Positions 1 through 8,929 of a DNA stretch of 64,000 bases are shown one piece after another (the first letter of the stretch is position 1; every line of letters begins with the position of its first letter). The stretch lies in NCBI RefSeq assembly GCF_024213555.1, contig NZ_JANAVO010000010.1, forward strand, positions 124,001 through 188,000. The letters are read 5' to 3'. The translations under genes and the position numbers were made by a program. Source of the stretch: Allokutzneria sp. A3M-2-11 16 (GTDB taxonomy: Bacteria; Actinomycetota; Actinomycetes; Mycobacteriales; Pseudonocardiaceae). The notes beneath the pieces were generated by a model. It did no database searches. It worked only from the letters and a program-made list of their open reading frames with translations, and was not told where the DNA came from.

Positions 1-279
1 CCGCGCGTCGCCTTCGAGGCCAGCGGTCCGATGATGGTGGAGCGCCTGGCATTGCGCGGGCTGGGCGTCGCGATCCTGCCCGGGGCGGCCGGCCCTGGCC
101 TGCACACGCTCTCGATCACCCCCGAACTGCGCAGCCGCCTCGACTTCGCCTGGCGCTCCGACGACCCGATCGCCCCCGCCGCCCGAGCCTTCATCACCCA
201 CCTCCGCCACGCATTCCCGCACTCCGCCGCCGTAGGACCGTCTTCAAGTACCCCGAACCCCACCCAAATCCATCGCTAA
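1..279 (+). CDS. LysR-family transcriptional regulator, C-terminal fragment
   Basis: The reading frame is open from the window's first base, so the gene starts upstream. The visible ~92 residues match the end of a LysR substrate-binding domain: a segment like ALRGLGVAILP followed by a leucine/proline-rich close. LysR proteins bind a small effector in this domain and control nearby or divergent genes; neither effector nor target can be read here. The last 13 codons, a Ser/Pro/Asn/Thr-rich tail, and the TAA stop lie inside the palindromic repeat that begins at base 240. The tail is therefore repeat-derived rather than family sequence. Family assignment is moderately sure because only the C-terminus is present. 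Confidence 0.7.
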   Translation, partial: PRVAFEASGPMMVERLALRGLGVAILPGAAGPGLHTLSITPELRSRLDFAWRSDDPIAPAARAFITHLRHAFPHSAAVGPSSSTPNPTQIHR

Positions 280-351
280 CCGCTACCAACCCCGGCCGAG
301 GTTGGGGGCGGTTAACGACTCCTGGGGAGGGGGTTCGGGGTACTTGAAGAC
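240..351. repeat. Palindromic repeat family A, copy 1
   Basis: Perfect 22-bp terminal inverted repeats lie at 240-261 and 330-351; the left arm begins GTCTTCAAGTACCCC. Inside is a second nested stem: TAACCGC (277-283) with GCGGTTA (308-314), and CCAACC (286-291) with GGTTGG (300-305). A related element lies at 22882-23000. It encodes no protein and sits after a rightward gene, upstream of a second palindrome and a leftward gene. A bidirectional terminator or a MITE-like non-autonomous element both fit. It supplies the stop codon of the LysR gene. Confidence 0.85.
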
Positions 352-497
352 GCCCCAACCACCTGGCGCCAGGAGGTGGTGCACCGAGGACGGGGATGGG
401 CAGGAGGAGGCAAGACCGCGTCCTGCAAGTGGTCCCCAACGATCGTGCCGCCACCCCTTCGTCCCCTCGCTCACAACATCAGCTGGGCAGCCCAAAA

Positions 498-640
498 TCC
501 CGTTTCGTACTCAAAACGGGTTTTTGGAGCGCTCTTTTTCCCGTTATGAGTACGAAACGGGGTTCTCTAGGTTGAGGCCGCCGCGCGTTGGGTGTGCGGG
601 CGGGTGGAGTGCATGGGCTGAGTTTACTCGGTGTGCGGAG
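498..640. repeat. Palindromic repeat family B, copy 1
   Basis: The core (498-561) consists of two arms, CCCGTTTCGTACTC... and its near reverse complement ending GAGTACGAAACGGG, around a spacer carrying the palindrome AGCGCT. Each arm can also form its own CCCGTT/AACGGG hairpin. About 75 bp to the right of the core (562-640) is recognisably similar, in reverse complement, to the left flank of copy 2 at 12189-12263, including GGCGGCCTCAACCTAGAGA. The repeat unit is therefore longer than the palindrome. No ORF is encoded. The remaining DNA between 280 and 667 holds nothing else I can identify. Confidence 0.85.
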
Positions 641-667
641 TGCGGGCGGGGCCTTGCGGGGCACGGG

Positions 668-1219
668 TTAGGCGGGCCAGGAGGGGGAGCGGCCGCTGAG
701 CGCCAGTGCCTTGTCCAATGTGGACGCATCGGTGGGGACGGGGGCCTCGGGGCCGTAGACGCCCATCTCGCGGCCCTGGTCGGCGCTCCTGGCGATCTCG
801 CGGTGCACGTAGTCGACGACGTCGGCGTCCCACTCCACGTGCTGGCCGGTGGCGCGGGCGAGGTCCCAGCCGTGCACGACGAACTCGCCGACCACCATGC
901 CGCCGACGAGTTCGGCGGGCAGCTCGAAAGAACCGCCCATGGTCGTCATGCCCTCCCACGCCGACGCCGGGCGCCACGCGGCGAGGGTCCGCTCGACCTG
1001 GGCCTCCAACGCCTCGGCCCAGTCACCGGAAGCCCCGCCGGGCGGAACCGCTTCCTTGCGCGCGGCGCCCTCCAACGACGGGCCCCAGTGCAGCAGGTGG
1101 TCGATCAGCGCGCGGACGTCGAACTCGGCGCACGGGGTGGGCGAGCCGAGCTGGTCGGGCTTGATGTTGCGGACGATCTCCAGGAAGGGCGCGGCGGCGC
1201 GGGCCATCAGGTCGCTCAT
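668..1219 (-). CDS. TIGR03086-type DinB-fold metal-binding protein
   Basis: The 183-residue product matches the actinobacterial TIGR03086 / mycothiol-dependent maleylpyruvate isomerase N-terminal group: a four-helix DinB-like fold with conserved histidines, here LIDHLLHW near residue 55 and VVHGWDLA near residue 128. These proteins are thought to bind a divalent metal and some use mycothiol, but the substrate here is unknown. I placed the start at the internal ATG opening MSDLMARAA, because the upstream extension is basic and low in family similarity and would overlap the divergent promoter region. It is divergent from the AraC gene at 1284. Confidence 0.7.
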   Translation of the reverse strand: MSDLMARAAAPFLEIVRNIKPDQLGSPTPCAEFDVRALIDHLLHWGPSLEGAARKEAVPPGGASGDWAEALEAQVERTLAAWRPASAWEGMTTMGGSFELPAELVGGMVVGEFVVHGWDLARATGQHVEWDADVVDYVHREIARSADQGREMGVYGPEAPVPTDASTLDKALALSGRSPSWPA

Positions 1220-1283
1220 GGGCCAAGAGCCAAGCCGAGCGGCTGGCGGGTGTCTTGAACAAACGCGACATAGGCTGCGCGGC

Positions 1284-2027
1284 ATGGGCAGGGACGCACG
1301 TGGGCTCGGCGGCGCGTGGACGAAGTACCAGCGGCACGCCTTCCCCAGCCCCTCGCCGGACCTGGCGCCTTACGTGGCGCGCTACTGGGTGGTGTCGTGG
1401 GAGTACGACGAGCCCTACCGGCAGCTGATCGTCCCGTACCCGAACGTCCACCTGACCTTCCAGGGCGGCGGCGCGACGGTGAACGGCGTGTCCAGCGGGC
1501 ACCAGGTGAAGGTGCTGGAGGGGCGCGACGGCGTGTTCGGGGTGGCGTTCCGGCCGGGAGCCTTCCGGCCGTTCCTCGGCGCGTCGGTCAGCACGATCAC
1601 CGACCGCAGGGTGGACGCGGCCGAGGTCTTCCCCGGCCCCCTCCCCGCGGAGCCGGACGTGCCGGGCGTGGAGGCGTTCCTGCTCGCCCACCTGCCGGAG
1701 CCGGACCCGCGCGCCCAGTACGCGACCGACGTGGTCGAGAAGATCATCGCCGGGCCGGAGATCACCAGGGTGGACGTGCTCGCCGGGAACCTCGGCACGA
1801 GCGTGCGGGCCCTGCAACGGCTGTTCGCCGAGCACGTGGGCATCGGCCCGAAGTGGGTGATCCGCCGCTACCGGCTGCACGAGGTGACCGAGCGGCTGGA
1901 GCGCGGTGAGCCGATCGACTGGGCGGTGCTCGCGGCCGACCTCGGGTACTCCGACCAGGCACATTTCGTCCGGGACTTCCGGGCGATGTTCGGCGAGCCG
2001 CCCACTCGGTACGCGCAGCGGTACTGA
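1284..2027 (+). CDS. AraC-family regulator with DUF6597-like N-terminal domain
   Basis: The 247-residue product has an N-terminal sensory domain of the kind common in actinobacterial AraC proteins (around residues 15-130, YVARYWVVSWEY then a beta-rich stretch). A C-terminal AraC double helix-turn-helix follows (about 155-245), ending in the typical LGYSDQAHFVRDFRAMFG. It likely binds DNA near its divergent neighbour at 668-1219 (64-bp gap between starts). The start is the ATG at 1284; no strong ribosome-binding site is visible, so a leaderless transcript is possible. The effector is unknown. Confidence 0.8.
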   Translation: MGRDARGLGGAWTKYQRHAFPSPSPDLAPYVARYWVVSWEYDEPYRQLIVPYPNVHLTFQGGGATVNGVSSGHQVKVLEGRDGVFGVAFRPGAFRPFLGASVSTITDRRVDAAEVFPGPLPAEPDVPGVEAFLLAHLPEPDPRAQYATDVVEKIIAGPEITRVDVLAGNLGTSVRALQRLFAEHVGIGPKWVIRRYRLHEVTERLERGEPIDWAVLAADLGYSDQAHFVRDFRAMFGEPPTRYAQRY

Positions 2028-2065
2028 AGATTCAGAGACTTGTGAAATGGGTGTAGCTTGACGCC

Positions 2066-2884
2066 ATGGACCGCGAGAAGATCACGCTGACCGGAGCGCA
2101 GGAGACCATGCTGGCCACGCTCTACGCCCGAGCGCTGGACAGCGTGCGGCCGGACCCCGTCCTCGGCGATGTCGCAGCCGCCGACGCGGTGCGGCGCATC
2201 GACTACGACTTCCGCAAGACCGGCATCAAGGGCACCTCCGCCGTCGGGGTCGCGTTGCGGGCGAAGACGCTGGACGACTGGACGCGCGAGTTCCTGGCCG
2301 CCAATCCGGAGTGCACCGTGCTGCACCTCGCGTGCGGCCTGGACACCCGCGTGCACCGGATGGCCCCGCCCGCGTCGGTGCGCTGGATCGACGTGGACTT
2401 CCCCGAGGTGGTCGAGCTGCGCGAGCGCCTGCTGCCGACGCCGCCGGGGGACTACACGGTGATCAGCTCGTCGGTCACCGACGACGCGTGGCTGGAGCAG
2501 GTGCCCGCCGACCGCCCCGTCGTCGCGGTCTTCGAGGGGCTGAGCATGTACCTGAGCGAGGAGGACGGGACGCGGCTGGTCCAGCGGATCACCGGGCGCT
2601 TCCCGAGCGGTGAGCTGCTCTTCGACTGCTACGGCTCGATGGGCATCAAGCTGCAGAAGCTGGTGCCCGCCGTCCGCAACGCCGGGGCGACCCTGGACTG
2701 GGGGATCGACACCCCGGGCCAGATCGAACGCCTGCACCAGGGCCTGACCTGCGTGGACGCCCTGCGCAGCGTGGACATGCCCGGCCTGGAGAAGCTGCCG
2801 CTGTCCGGGCGGATCGGGATGAGGGTGATCGCGCACATCCCGGCCCTGCGCGATATCGGCAAGATCATGCGCTTCCGGTTCTGA
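2066..2884 (+). CDS. LCMT/TcmP-like class I SAM-dependent O-methyltransferase
   Basis: The 272-residue product resembles the leucine carboxymethyltransferase / TcmP-like family, which methylates carboxyl or hydroxyl groups of small molecules with S-adenosylmethionine. The SAM-binding core is visible as VLHLACGLDTR around residues 89-99. An acidic strand follows (WIDVDFPEVVELR), then the family motif FEGLSMYL near residue 157. The N-terminus (TLYARALDSVRPDPVLGD) is also typical. It follows the AraC gene by 38 bp and precedes a MerR gene with its own promoter, so it may be co-controlled by AraC. The substrate cannot be inferred. Confidence 0.8.
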   Translation: MDREKITLTGAQETMLATLYARALDSVRPDPVLGDVAAADAVRRIDYDFRKTGIKGTSAVGVALRAKTLDDWTREFLAANPECTVLHLACGLDTRVHRMAPPASVRWIDVDFPEVVELRERLLPTPPGDYTVISSSVTDDAWLEQVPADRPVVAVFEGLSMYLSEEDGTRLVQRITGRFPSGELLFDCYGSMGIKLQKLVPAVRNAGATLDWGIDTPGQIERLHQGLTCVDALRSVDMPGLEKLPLSGRIGMRVIAHIPALRDIGKIMRFRF

Positions 2885-2888
2885 CCGC

Positions 2889-2919
2889 TTGACTTGGAGC
2901 GCACTCCACCCGCGAGGAT
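2889..2919 (+). promoter_or_regulatory. MerR-type promoter with 19-bp spacer and operator
   Basis: A TTGACT -35 box at 2889-2894 is separated by 19 bp from GAGGAT at 2914-2919. The stretched spacer contains the palindrome TGGAGCGCACTCCA (2895-2908). This geometry is the known hallmark of promoters activated by MerR-family proteins through DNA untwisting. It drives the MerR gene at 2927, so autoregulation is inferred. Confidence 0.75.
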
Positions 2920-2926
2920 TGCGCTC

Positions 2927-3376
2927 ATGGACGAATCGCTCACGGTCAGCGAGGCCGCGGCGGCAGCCGGGGTCAGCACGCACACGTTGCGCTACTACGA
3001 GCGCGCGGGGCTGCTCGACCACATCGAGCGCGGGTCCTCGGGCCGCCGCCGCTACAGCCAGCAGAACCTGGGCGCGATCGAGTTCATCCTGCGGCTGCGC
3101 AGCACCGGCATGTCGATCGGTGAGATCAAGAAGTACACCGACCTGGTGCGCGCGGGCGCGGGCAACGAGCGGGCCCGGCTCGGCCTGCTGGAGGACCACC
3201 GGGACAAGATCGTGGCCTCGCTGGCCGAGCAGCGCGCGCACCTGGCCGCGATCGAGAAGAAGATCATGATCTACGCGGACCTGCTGGGCGTTCAGCCCGC
3301 GCGGCGCGACCTGCCGAGCAGCCCCAGCAGCACCACGCCGCCCGCGGCGAGCGCGAACCTGCGCAGTCCCCGGTAG
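2927..3376 (+). CDS. MerR-family transcriptional regulator
   Basis: The 149-residue product starts with a winged-helix MerR domain (TVSEAAAAAGVSTHTLRYYE, then ERAGLL and GRRRYS) and continues with the dimerising antiparallel coiled coil (around residues 80-120). There is no cysteine-rich metal-binding loop, so a metal sensor is unlikely; the pattern fits the group that regulates reductases. I prefer the ATG at 2927 because it follows the MerR-type promoter at 2889-2919 directly and gives the standard N-terminus. Its 3' end overlaps the convergent epimerase gene by 85 bp. The repeat-poor Pro/Ser-rich tail (last ~20 residues) is shaped by that overlap. Confidence 0.85.
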   Translation: MDESLTVSEAAAAAGVSTHTLRYYERAGLLDHIERGSSGRRRYSQQNLGAIEFILRLRSTGMSIGEIKKYTDLVRAGAGNERARLGLLEDHRDKIVASLAEQRAHLAAIEKKIMIYADLLGVQPARRDLPSSPSSTTPPAASANLRSPR

Positions 3377-4434
3377 TCCCTGCGCGCACCGCCGTCCACA
3401 GTGGACCGGTCGGACTGCTCGCCGGAGCCGCCGAGCCGGTCGGCGCTGAGCGCGGGACTGGTGCCGCGCACGCCCGCGCACAGCCCTTCCACCTGCTCGC
3501 GCGCGCAGTCGGCGCTGCTGTGCTTCGGCGCGAAGCCGAGTTCGCGGCGAGCACGCGAGCTGTCCAGCAACGGGGAGACCTCGGCCAGGTCGAGCCACCC
3601 CGGCGAGCCGCCGATCACCCTGGCCCGCCAGAGCGCCGTCACGGCCGCCTTCGCCAGGAAGTCCGGCACCGGGATCGCCTTGGCGTGCATGGCTTCCGCG
3701 AGCGCGGCGCGGTCGAGCGTGTCCTCGGCGGAGAGGTTGAAGGCACCCGTCGCACGCTTCTTCAGGATCGTGATGATCGCGTCGGCCACGTCGTCGGCGT
3801 GCACCAGCCGCAGCTTGAGCCCCGACGGAATCGGCAGTACCGGCATGAGCTTGCTGCGCCCCAACCGGAGCAGCAGCGGAGTGACGAGCGGCCGCAGGTA
3901 CAGCGCGGCGATGCTCGCCGACGCGACGCGTTGCGTGACCAAGGTCGGCCGGATGACGGCGACGGCGCAGTCGCGGAAGCCTTCCAGCTCCTGCTCCACC
4001 GCGACCTTGTGTCTACTGTAGACAGAGCTGGGCACGCCCGTCGCGGGCGAGGACTCGTCGACGGGAAGCGCCGTAGGTGCGTACACACCAAGGGAAGAGG
4101 CGTACACCAGATGCGGAACGCCTGCCTGTCGCGCGGCCTCGAACACCGCGCGGCTGCCCTCCACGTTGACGGCGTGCAGCCAGTCCTCGTCCCGGATCGG
4201 CTGCACCGCCCACGCCAGGTGCACGACGGCATCGGCACCCGCGAAGACCTCGCTCAACCGCTCCGGCGCGGTGAGATCGACGGCCTCCCACCGGGCGATG
4301 TGGTACGGCGGGGCCGAGGGCGGCGGAGGCCGGCGGCACACGCCGACGACCTCGTGCCGCTCGTCGGACTCGGCCAGCCGCCGCAGCAAGCCGGTCCCGA
4401 TGTTCCCGGACGCACCGGTGATCACGACCTTCAT
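3292..4434 (-). CDS. NAD-dependent epimerase/dehydratase (extended SDR) with C-terminal membrane segment
   Basis: The 380-residue product has an N-terminal Rossmann motif, VVITGASGNIGTGLLRRL, and the extended-SDR catalytic region: Ser in YASSLGVYAP and a YSRHK tetrad near residue 139. The C-terminus ends in a hydrophobic stretch (RFALAAGGVVLLGLLG) that could be a membrane anchor, unusual for the family. It is the last gene of a leftward operon 28 bp after the MBL gene. The substrate is probably a nucleotide sugar or a similar hydroxyl/ketone compound, but the sequence does not decide. The 3' end overlaps the MerR gene by 85 bp. Confidence 0.75.
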   Translation of the reverse strand: MKVVITGASGNIGTGLLRRLAESDERHEVVGVCRRPPPPSAPPYHIARWEAVDLTAPERLSEVFAGADAVVHLAWAVQPIRDEDWLHAVNVEGSRAVFEAARQAGVPHLVYASSLGVYAPTALPVDESSPATGVPSSVYSRHKVAVEQELEGFRDCAVAVIRPTLVTQRVASASIAALYLRPLVTPLLLRLGRSKLMPVLPIPSGLKLRLVHADDVADAIITILKKRATGAFNLSAEDTLDRAALAEAMHAKAIPVPDFLAKAAVTALWRARVIGGSPGWLDLAEVSPLLDSSRARRELGFAPKHSSADCAREQVEGLCAGVRGTSPALSADRLGGSGEQSDRSTVDGGARRDYRGLRRFALAAGGVVLLGLLGRSRRAG

Positions 4435-4462
4435 GGTGAAGGCGTACCCAGCGCGGGCGGGA

Positions 4463-5266
4463 TCAGTCGCGGACGTGCTCCAGGTACCGCTTCGCCGAGC
4501 GCTGCACGACCTCGTGGCCGTCGCGCGGCACCTCGGACTCCCACCAGGCGCCGTGGATCGTCTCGAACCGGTACTCCGACAGCATGTCCGCCGCACGGCG
4601 CACCACGCTCGGCCGTTCGGGGATCAGGTTCGGGTAGCTGTACATGAAGCCGACGAACTCGCGGTCCGGGATGACCTGGACGATGTCGCCGGAGAGCAGC
4701 GTCCCCGCGCCGTTCGCGCCGTCCCGCCAGTGCAGCACGGTCCCGCCCGCGAAGTGCACGCCGAGGTTGACCAGGGTCAGGTCGTCGGCGAGCCGCTTGG
4801 TGGTGCCGCTCCACAGCTCCACCGCGGGATCGGGGCGGCCGATCCACTGCTGGTCGTTCTCGTGCAGGTGGATCGGCACGTCGAAGGTGTGCGCCCACTC
4901 GACCATCGTCGTGTAGTAGTGCGGGTGGCTGATCGCGATGCCGGTGATGCCGCCGAGCGCGCGGACCTGTTCGACGAGCTCGTCGTCGAGGTACGCGGCG
5001 CAGTCCCACAGGAGGTTGCCGGACTCCGCCCGCACCAGCAGCGCCCGCTGCCCGATGGCGAAGCGCGGCTCGCAGCCGATGCCGATCAGCCCCGGCCCCT
5101 GCTCGCGCACGACACCCCGGTGCTCGCCCGCGCGCAGCGTCGCGAGATCGGTCCACGCCTGCCCGGTCGGCGGCACGTACTGGCGCTCGTCCTCGCAGAT
5201 CGGGCAGTCCGGGCGCGGGGCGGCGTACTGCGTCCCGCACGTGCGGCAGACCGGCAGGGTGCTCAC
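4463..5266 (-). CDS. MBL-fold metallo-hydrolase with N-terminal zinc ribbon
   Basis: The 267-residue product begins with a four-cysteine ribbon (C7, C10, C21, C24), likely a structural zinc site, followed by a metallo-beta-lactamase fold. The usual HxHxDH active-site string is replaced by ISHPHYYTTM, keeping two histidines but losing Asp and the third His. Later metal-site strands (SGDIVQV and IHGAWW) are recognisable. Hydrolase activity with a normal binuclear centre is therefore doubtful. It overlaps the GH65 gene by 4 bp (ATGA), so the two are translationally coupled. Its role in sugar phosphorolysis is unknown. Confidence 0.75.
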   Translation of the reverse strand: MSTLPVCRTCGTQYAAPRPDCPICEDERQYVPPTGQAWTDLATLRAGEHRGVVREQGPGLIGIGCEPRFAIGQRALLVRAESGNLLWDCAAYLDDELVEQVRALGGITGIAISHPHYYTTMVEWAHTFDVPIHLHENDQQWIGRPDPAVELWSGTTKRLADDLTLVNLGVHFAGGTVLHWRDGANGAGTLLSGDIVQVIPDREFVGFMYSYPNLIPERPSVVRRAADMLSEYRFETIHGAWWESEVPRDGHEVVQRSAKRYLEHVRD

Positions 5267-7638
5267 GGTGCTCCTCGTCCTCGGGGTGCGCGCCCGTCCG
5301 GCTGGCTGACCTTGGGCGGCTCCGGGGCGGGCGGGATCGGCAGCGTCACCTCGGCGCCCGGCTCGACGACGATCGCCTCACCGTGGTGCGAGGTGTGCAG
5401 CGGCCCGCCGGAGACTACCCGGTAGGTGGCGCTCTCGCGGTCGACGGTGACGCAGAAGCTGGTGTCCCGCAAGCGAATCCGGAACGAGAAGCGATTCAGT
5501 GCCGGGGGAGTCCTCGGCGCGAAGCTCAGCTTGCCGCCGTGGTCGCGCATCCCGCCGAACCCGGCGACCACCGCCGTCCACGCGCCCGCGAGCGAGGCCA
5601 TGTGCAGTCCGTTGCGGGAGTTGCCGTGCAGGTCGTCGAGATCGGTGAACACCGCCTCCAGGAGGTAGGAGTACGCGAGGTCGAGGTGCCCGATCTCCGC
5701 GGCCAGCACCGCCTGCGTCCCCGCGGACAGCGAGGAGTCCCGCACGGTCCGCGCCTCGTAGTAGGCGAAGTTGCGGGCCTTCTCCTCCGGGGTGAACGCG
5801 TCGCCGCGCAGGTGCATCGCGAGCACGAGATCGGCCTGCTTGATCACCTGCTTGCGGTACAGGTCGAAGTAGGGGTAGTTCAGCAGCAACGGGTAGCCGG
5901 ACTCCGGGGTGTTCGCGAAGTCCCACTCCGCGTGCGCGGTGAAGCCCTCGGCCTGCTCGTGCACTTCGAGCTTGCGGTCGTAGGGGATGGCCATCCGGTC
6001 GGCGGCGGCGGTCCACCCGGAGACCTCGTCCTCGGAGACCTCAAGCCGCCGCGCCACGTCCGGCTGGCGCCCGCACACCGCGGCGGCCTCGCGCAGGTTC
6101 TGCTGCGCGATCAGGTTGGTGTAGACGTTGTTGTCCACCACGGCGCTGTACTCGTCGGGCCCGGTGACGCCGTCGATGCGGAAGCCGTCGTGCGGGTCGT
6201 GGTGCCCCAGCGCCGTCCACAAGCGCGCGGTCTCGACCAGCAGTTCCGCCCCGCAGGCGCGCTCGAACTCCTCGTCCCCGGTGGCCGCGACGTACTGGGC
6301 CGTCGCGTACGCGACGTCGCCGGAGACGTGGAAGGCCGCCGTGCCCGCGGGCCAGTACGCCGAGCACTCCGCGCCGTTGATCGACCGCCACGGGAAGGCG
6401 GCGCCGCACTGGCCGAGCTGTGTCGCGCGCTCCCGAGCTTTGTCCAAAGTGGAGTGCCGCCAGCGCAGCGCGTCCCGTGCCGCCTCGGGAACGGTGTAGG
6501 TGAGCAACGGCAACACGAAGATCTCGGTGTCCCAGAAGGCGTGCCCGTCGTAGCCCGGCCCGGTCAGGCCCTTGCCCGCGATGGCCCTGGTCTCCCCGCG
6601 CGCCCCGGCCTGCAGCACGTGGAACAGCGCGAAGCGGATCGCCTGTTGCACCCGCTCGTCGCCGTCCACCTCGACATCGGCCGCCGCCCAGAACTTGTCC
6701 AGGAACTCCCGCTGCTCGGCGAGCAACCCCTCCCAGCCGGTCTGCAAGGCCCCGTCGAGCGCCGCCTCCACCTGGGCGCGCAGCGCGGGCACGGACCGGT
6801 TCGCCGACCACCCGTAGCCCAGGTACTTCGTCAGCCGCAGCCGCCCGCCCTTGGGCACGTCGACCGCCACGGTGAACCGCGCCAGGTCGTCCTCGGCGTG
6901 GATGTTGGTGCGCAGGTTGTCCCGCGTGTGGAGCGTGTGGTCCATGGCCGCGGCCATCCGCAGCTCGGAGCGCCTGGTGTGGTGCGCGAGCACGGCCCGG
7001 CTGCCCTCGGCCACCGCGAAGTCCGACACCAGCGGGTTGTCCAGCGCCGCGGCCACTCGCGGATCACCGGAGCGCTGCTCGATCGGCTCGTTGGCCAGCA
7101 GGTCCGACTGCACGACGAGCTGGATGTCGTCAGCGGGCTCGATCTCGTAGTGGATCGCCGCGACCGCGCGCTGGGTGAAGGACACCAGTCGCTCGGTGCG
7201 CACGGTGACGCGCCGCCCGGTCGGCGACTCCCACTCCGTCTCCCTGCGCAGCGTGCCGGAGCGGAAGTCCAGCACGCGCTCGTGCGAGATCGCGCGGCCG
7301 TAGCGCATGTCCAGCGGCTCATCCTCGACCAGCAACCGGATGATCTTGCCGTCGGTCACGTTGACCACTGTCTGCCCGGCCTCGGGATAGCCGTAGCCGC
7401 CCTCGCCGTAGGGCAGCTGGTGCTCCTCGTAGAAGCCGTTGAGATAGGTGCCGGGCAGACCGCGCGGCTCACCCTCCTCCAGGGTGCCGCGCAGGCCGAT
7501 GTGCCCGTTGGACAAGGCGAAACTCGACTCGGTGCGATCCAGGCTGCCGACATCGAGCCCCCGCCAGGCCAGCTTCCACGGGTCGGTGCTGTATCCAGTT
7601 GCGCCTCCGCGCGGAAAATTACGTCGGCGGTAACTCAA
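5263..7638 (-). CDS. Glycoside hydrolase family 65 disaccharide phosphorylase
   Basis: The 791-residue product has the full length and layout of GH65 enzymes: an N-terminal beta-sandwich, an (alpha/alpha)6 catalytic barrel and a C-terminal beta sheet. [16 protein letters not shown] lies near residues 361-376, and [15 protein letters not shown] near 485-500 holds the proposed general-acid glutamate. GH65 members cleave maltose, trehalose or kojibiose with phosphate, giving beta-glucose 1-phosphate and glucose. The gene between a beta-phosphoglucomutase-like HAD and this ORF overlap fits that chemistry. Which disaccharide is used cannot be read. It overlaps both neighbours by 4 bp. Confidence 0.9.
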   Translation of the reverse strand: MSYRRRNFPRGGATGYSTDPWKLAWRGLDVGSLDRTESSFALSNGHIGLRGTLEEGEPRGLPGTYLNGFYEEHQLPYGEGGYGYPEAGQTVVNVTDGKIIRLLVEDEPLDMRYGRAISHERVLDFRSGTLRRETEWESPTGRRVTVRTERLVSFTQRAVAAIHYEIEPADDIQLVVQSDLLANEPIEQRSGDPRVAAALDNPLVSDFAVAEGSRAVLAHHTRRSELRMAAAMDHTLHTRDNLRTNIHAEDDLARFTVAVDVPKGGRLRLTKYLGYGWSANRSVPALRAQVEAALDGALQTGWEGLLAEQREFLDKFWAAADVEVDGDERVQQAIRFALFHVLQAGARGETRAIAGKGLTGPGYDGHAFWDTEIFVLPLLTYTVPEAARDALRWRHSTLDKARERATQLGQCGAAFPWRSINGAECSAYWPAGTAAFHVSGDVAYATAQYVAATGDEEFERACGAELLVETARLWTALGHHDPHDGFRIDGVTGPDEYSAVVDNNVYTNLIAQQNLREAAAVCGRQPDVARRLEVSEDEVSGWTAAADRMAIPYDRKLEVHEQAEGFTAHAEWDFANTPESGYPLLLNYPYFDLYRKQVIKQADLVLAMHLRGDAFTPEEKARNFAYYEARTVRDSSLSAGTQAVLAAEIGHLDLAYSYLLEAVFTDLDDLHGNSRNGLHMASLAGAWTAVVAGFGGMRDHGGKLSFAPRTPPALNRFSFRIRLRDTSFCVTVDRESATYRVVSGGPLHTSHHGEAIVVEPGAEVTLPIPPAPEPPKVSQPDGRAPRGRGAP

Positions 7639-8360
7639 AGCAGCTCTCCCAGGTCGTCCACCACGATGTCGGCGCCGTGCTCGCGCAGCGCCTCCGCCTG
7701 ACCGGCGCGGTCCACTCCGACCACGTAGCCGAAGTCCCCGGCCCGCCCGGCCGCGACGCCGGAGAGCGCGTCCTCGAAGACGGCCGTGGCCAACGGGTGC
7801 ACGCCGAGCTTGCGCGCCGCGGCCAGGAACGAGTCCGGAGCGGGCTTGCCGCGCAGCTGCTCCTGGTCGATCACGACGCCGTCCACCCGCACGCTGATCA
7901 ACTGCGCCAGCCCGGTCGCGGCGAGCACGCGCTCACCGTTGGCCGAGGAGGTCACCACGCCGAGCGCCAGACCCGCTTCGTGAGCGGCTTTCAGGAACCG
8001 CACGGAACCGGGATAGGGGGTGACGCCTTCCTCGGTGAGAATCTTGTCGATCAAGTCGTTCTTGCGGTTGCCGACACCGTGCACGGTGGCCAGGTCGTGC
8101 GGATCGGCCGGGCCGCCCTCCGGCAGGGTGATCCCGCGCGAGGCCAGGAACGTGCGCACGCCGTCCCGCCGCGGCCTGCCGTCGACGTAGTCCAGGTAGT
8201 CCCGCTCGCTGAACGGCCGGAAGGACGGTCCCTCGCGCGCGGCGAGGAACTCGTCGAAGACCTGTTTCCAGGCCTTGCGGTGCAGTTCCGCGGTGCTGGT
8301 GAGCACGCCGTCCATGTCGAACAGGCACGCGGTGATCTTCTCCGGCAACTTCGTCGGCAT
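7635..8360 (-). CDS. HAD-superfamily hydrolase, beta-phosphoglucomutase type
   Basis: The 241-residue product carries the HAD nucleophile motif [13 protein letters not shown] (D15 and D17 from the chosen start), the cap region, and the later motifs [11 protein letters not shown] and [14 protein letters not shown]. Beta-phosphoglucomutases convert beta-glucose 1-phosphate to glucose 6-phosphate, exactly the product of the downstream GH65 phosphorylase, and fused or adjacent pairs are known. I chose ATG 8360 over GTG 8366 because the GGGGG ribosome-binding site is then 8 bases away. It is the first gene of the four-gene operon; the 570-bp leader region lies upstream. Confidence 0.85.
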   Translation of the reverse strand: MPTKLPEKITACLFDMDGVLTSTAELHRKAWKQVFDEFLAAREGPSFRPFSERDYLDYVDGRPRRDGVRTFLASRGITLPEGGPADPHDLATVHGVGNRKNDLIDKILTEEGVTPYPGSVRFLKAAHEAGLALGVVTSSANGERVLAATGLAQLISVRVDGVVIDQEQLRGKPAPDSFLAAARKLGVHPLATAVFEDALSGVAAGRAGDFGYVVGVDRAGQAEALREHGADIVVDDLGELL

Positions 8361-8929
8361 CCGCACAACCCCCGTGGTCGGTGATCGTTTCGCGCTGGGA
8401 GTGCCCTCCGCCGGACGAGCCTAACCGTGCCCGGTTCGGCGCACCGCCCGCCCGATTCCGGGCGAAACGGGTCCGTTTCATTACCCGGCAATTCCCGTGT
8501 GTTCTTGCCAGGGTCTCCCCGGGCCTTGTGAAAATGGGACACAAAGGGGGAAAATTCACCCCTCGTGGAGTGGCGCCAACGCTGCGAGGTGGGGCGATAG
8601 CTCAATGCTATGACCTGCGACTATGGCAGGTCGTTGAGATGTGAAGTTCCTGATTCCAGGCGGGGCGCGCGAACGCGGGACTGGTAAGTTCCCGTTCCGA
8701 AGTGAGCGGCGAACCATTCCTGGGGCGGAATGACGGGCGCGGCGCGGGAAGGCTATCCCTCCCACCCCTGTGCGGAACTGGGGCTGTTCCGCGGGGATAG
8801 GGGTCGGCTTTCCCCGCCACCGTCCCTAGGTTCGGTGGTGTCGCGCGTGCGCCTGGGGGCGTGCGCGGCACCGACCACGTCTCGCCGACGTGCTTGACGG
8901 CCGGCGCGGTCGTCGAGAAAGGGGACGAC
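8361..8929. other. Gene-free divergent intergenic region with several hairpins
   Basis: There is no convincing gene on either strand. Three inverted repeats stand out: 8601-8638 (CTCAA/TTGAG enclosing ACCTGC/GCAGGT), 8753-8800 (outer CTATCCC/GGGATAG, inner GCGGAAC/GTTCCGC with a 7-base loop) and 8817-8838 (CCACCG/CGGTGG). The last two precede the PKS-like gene and could form a structured 5' leader or operator. The left part must hold the promoter of the leftward GH65 operon. A tRNA-like look around 8591 was rejected. Confidence 0.6.

Noticed and set aside
8591-8660. tRNA-like sequence starting GGGGCGATAGCTCAA
   Set aside because: The start resembles a tRNA acceptor/D-arm and an ACCTGC/GCAGGT anticodon-like stem is present, but position 33 is not U, the T-arm GTTC.A pattern fails and the acceptor does not pair.
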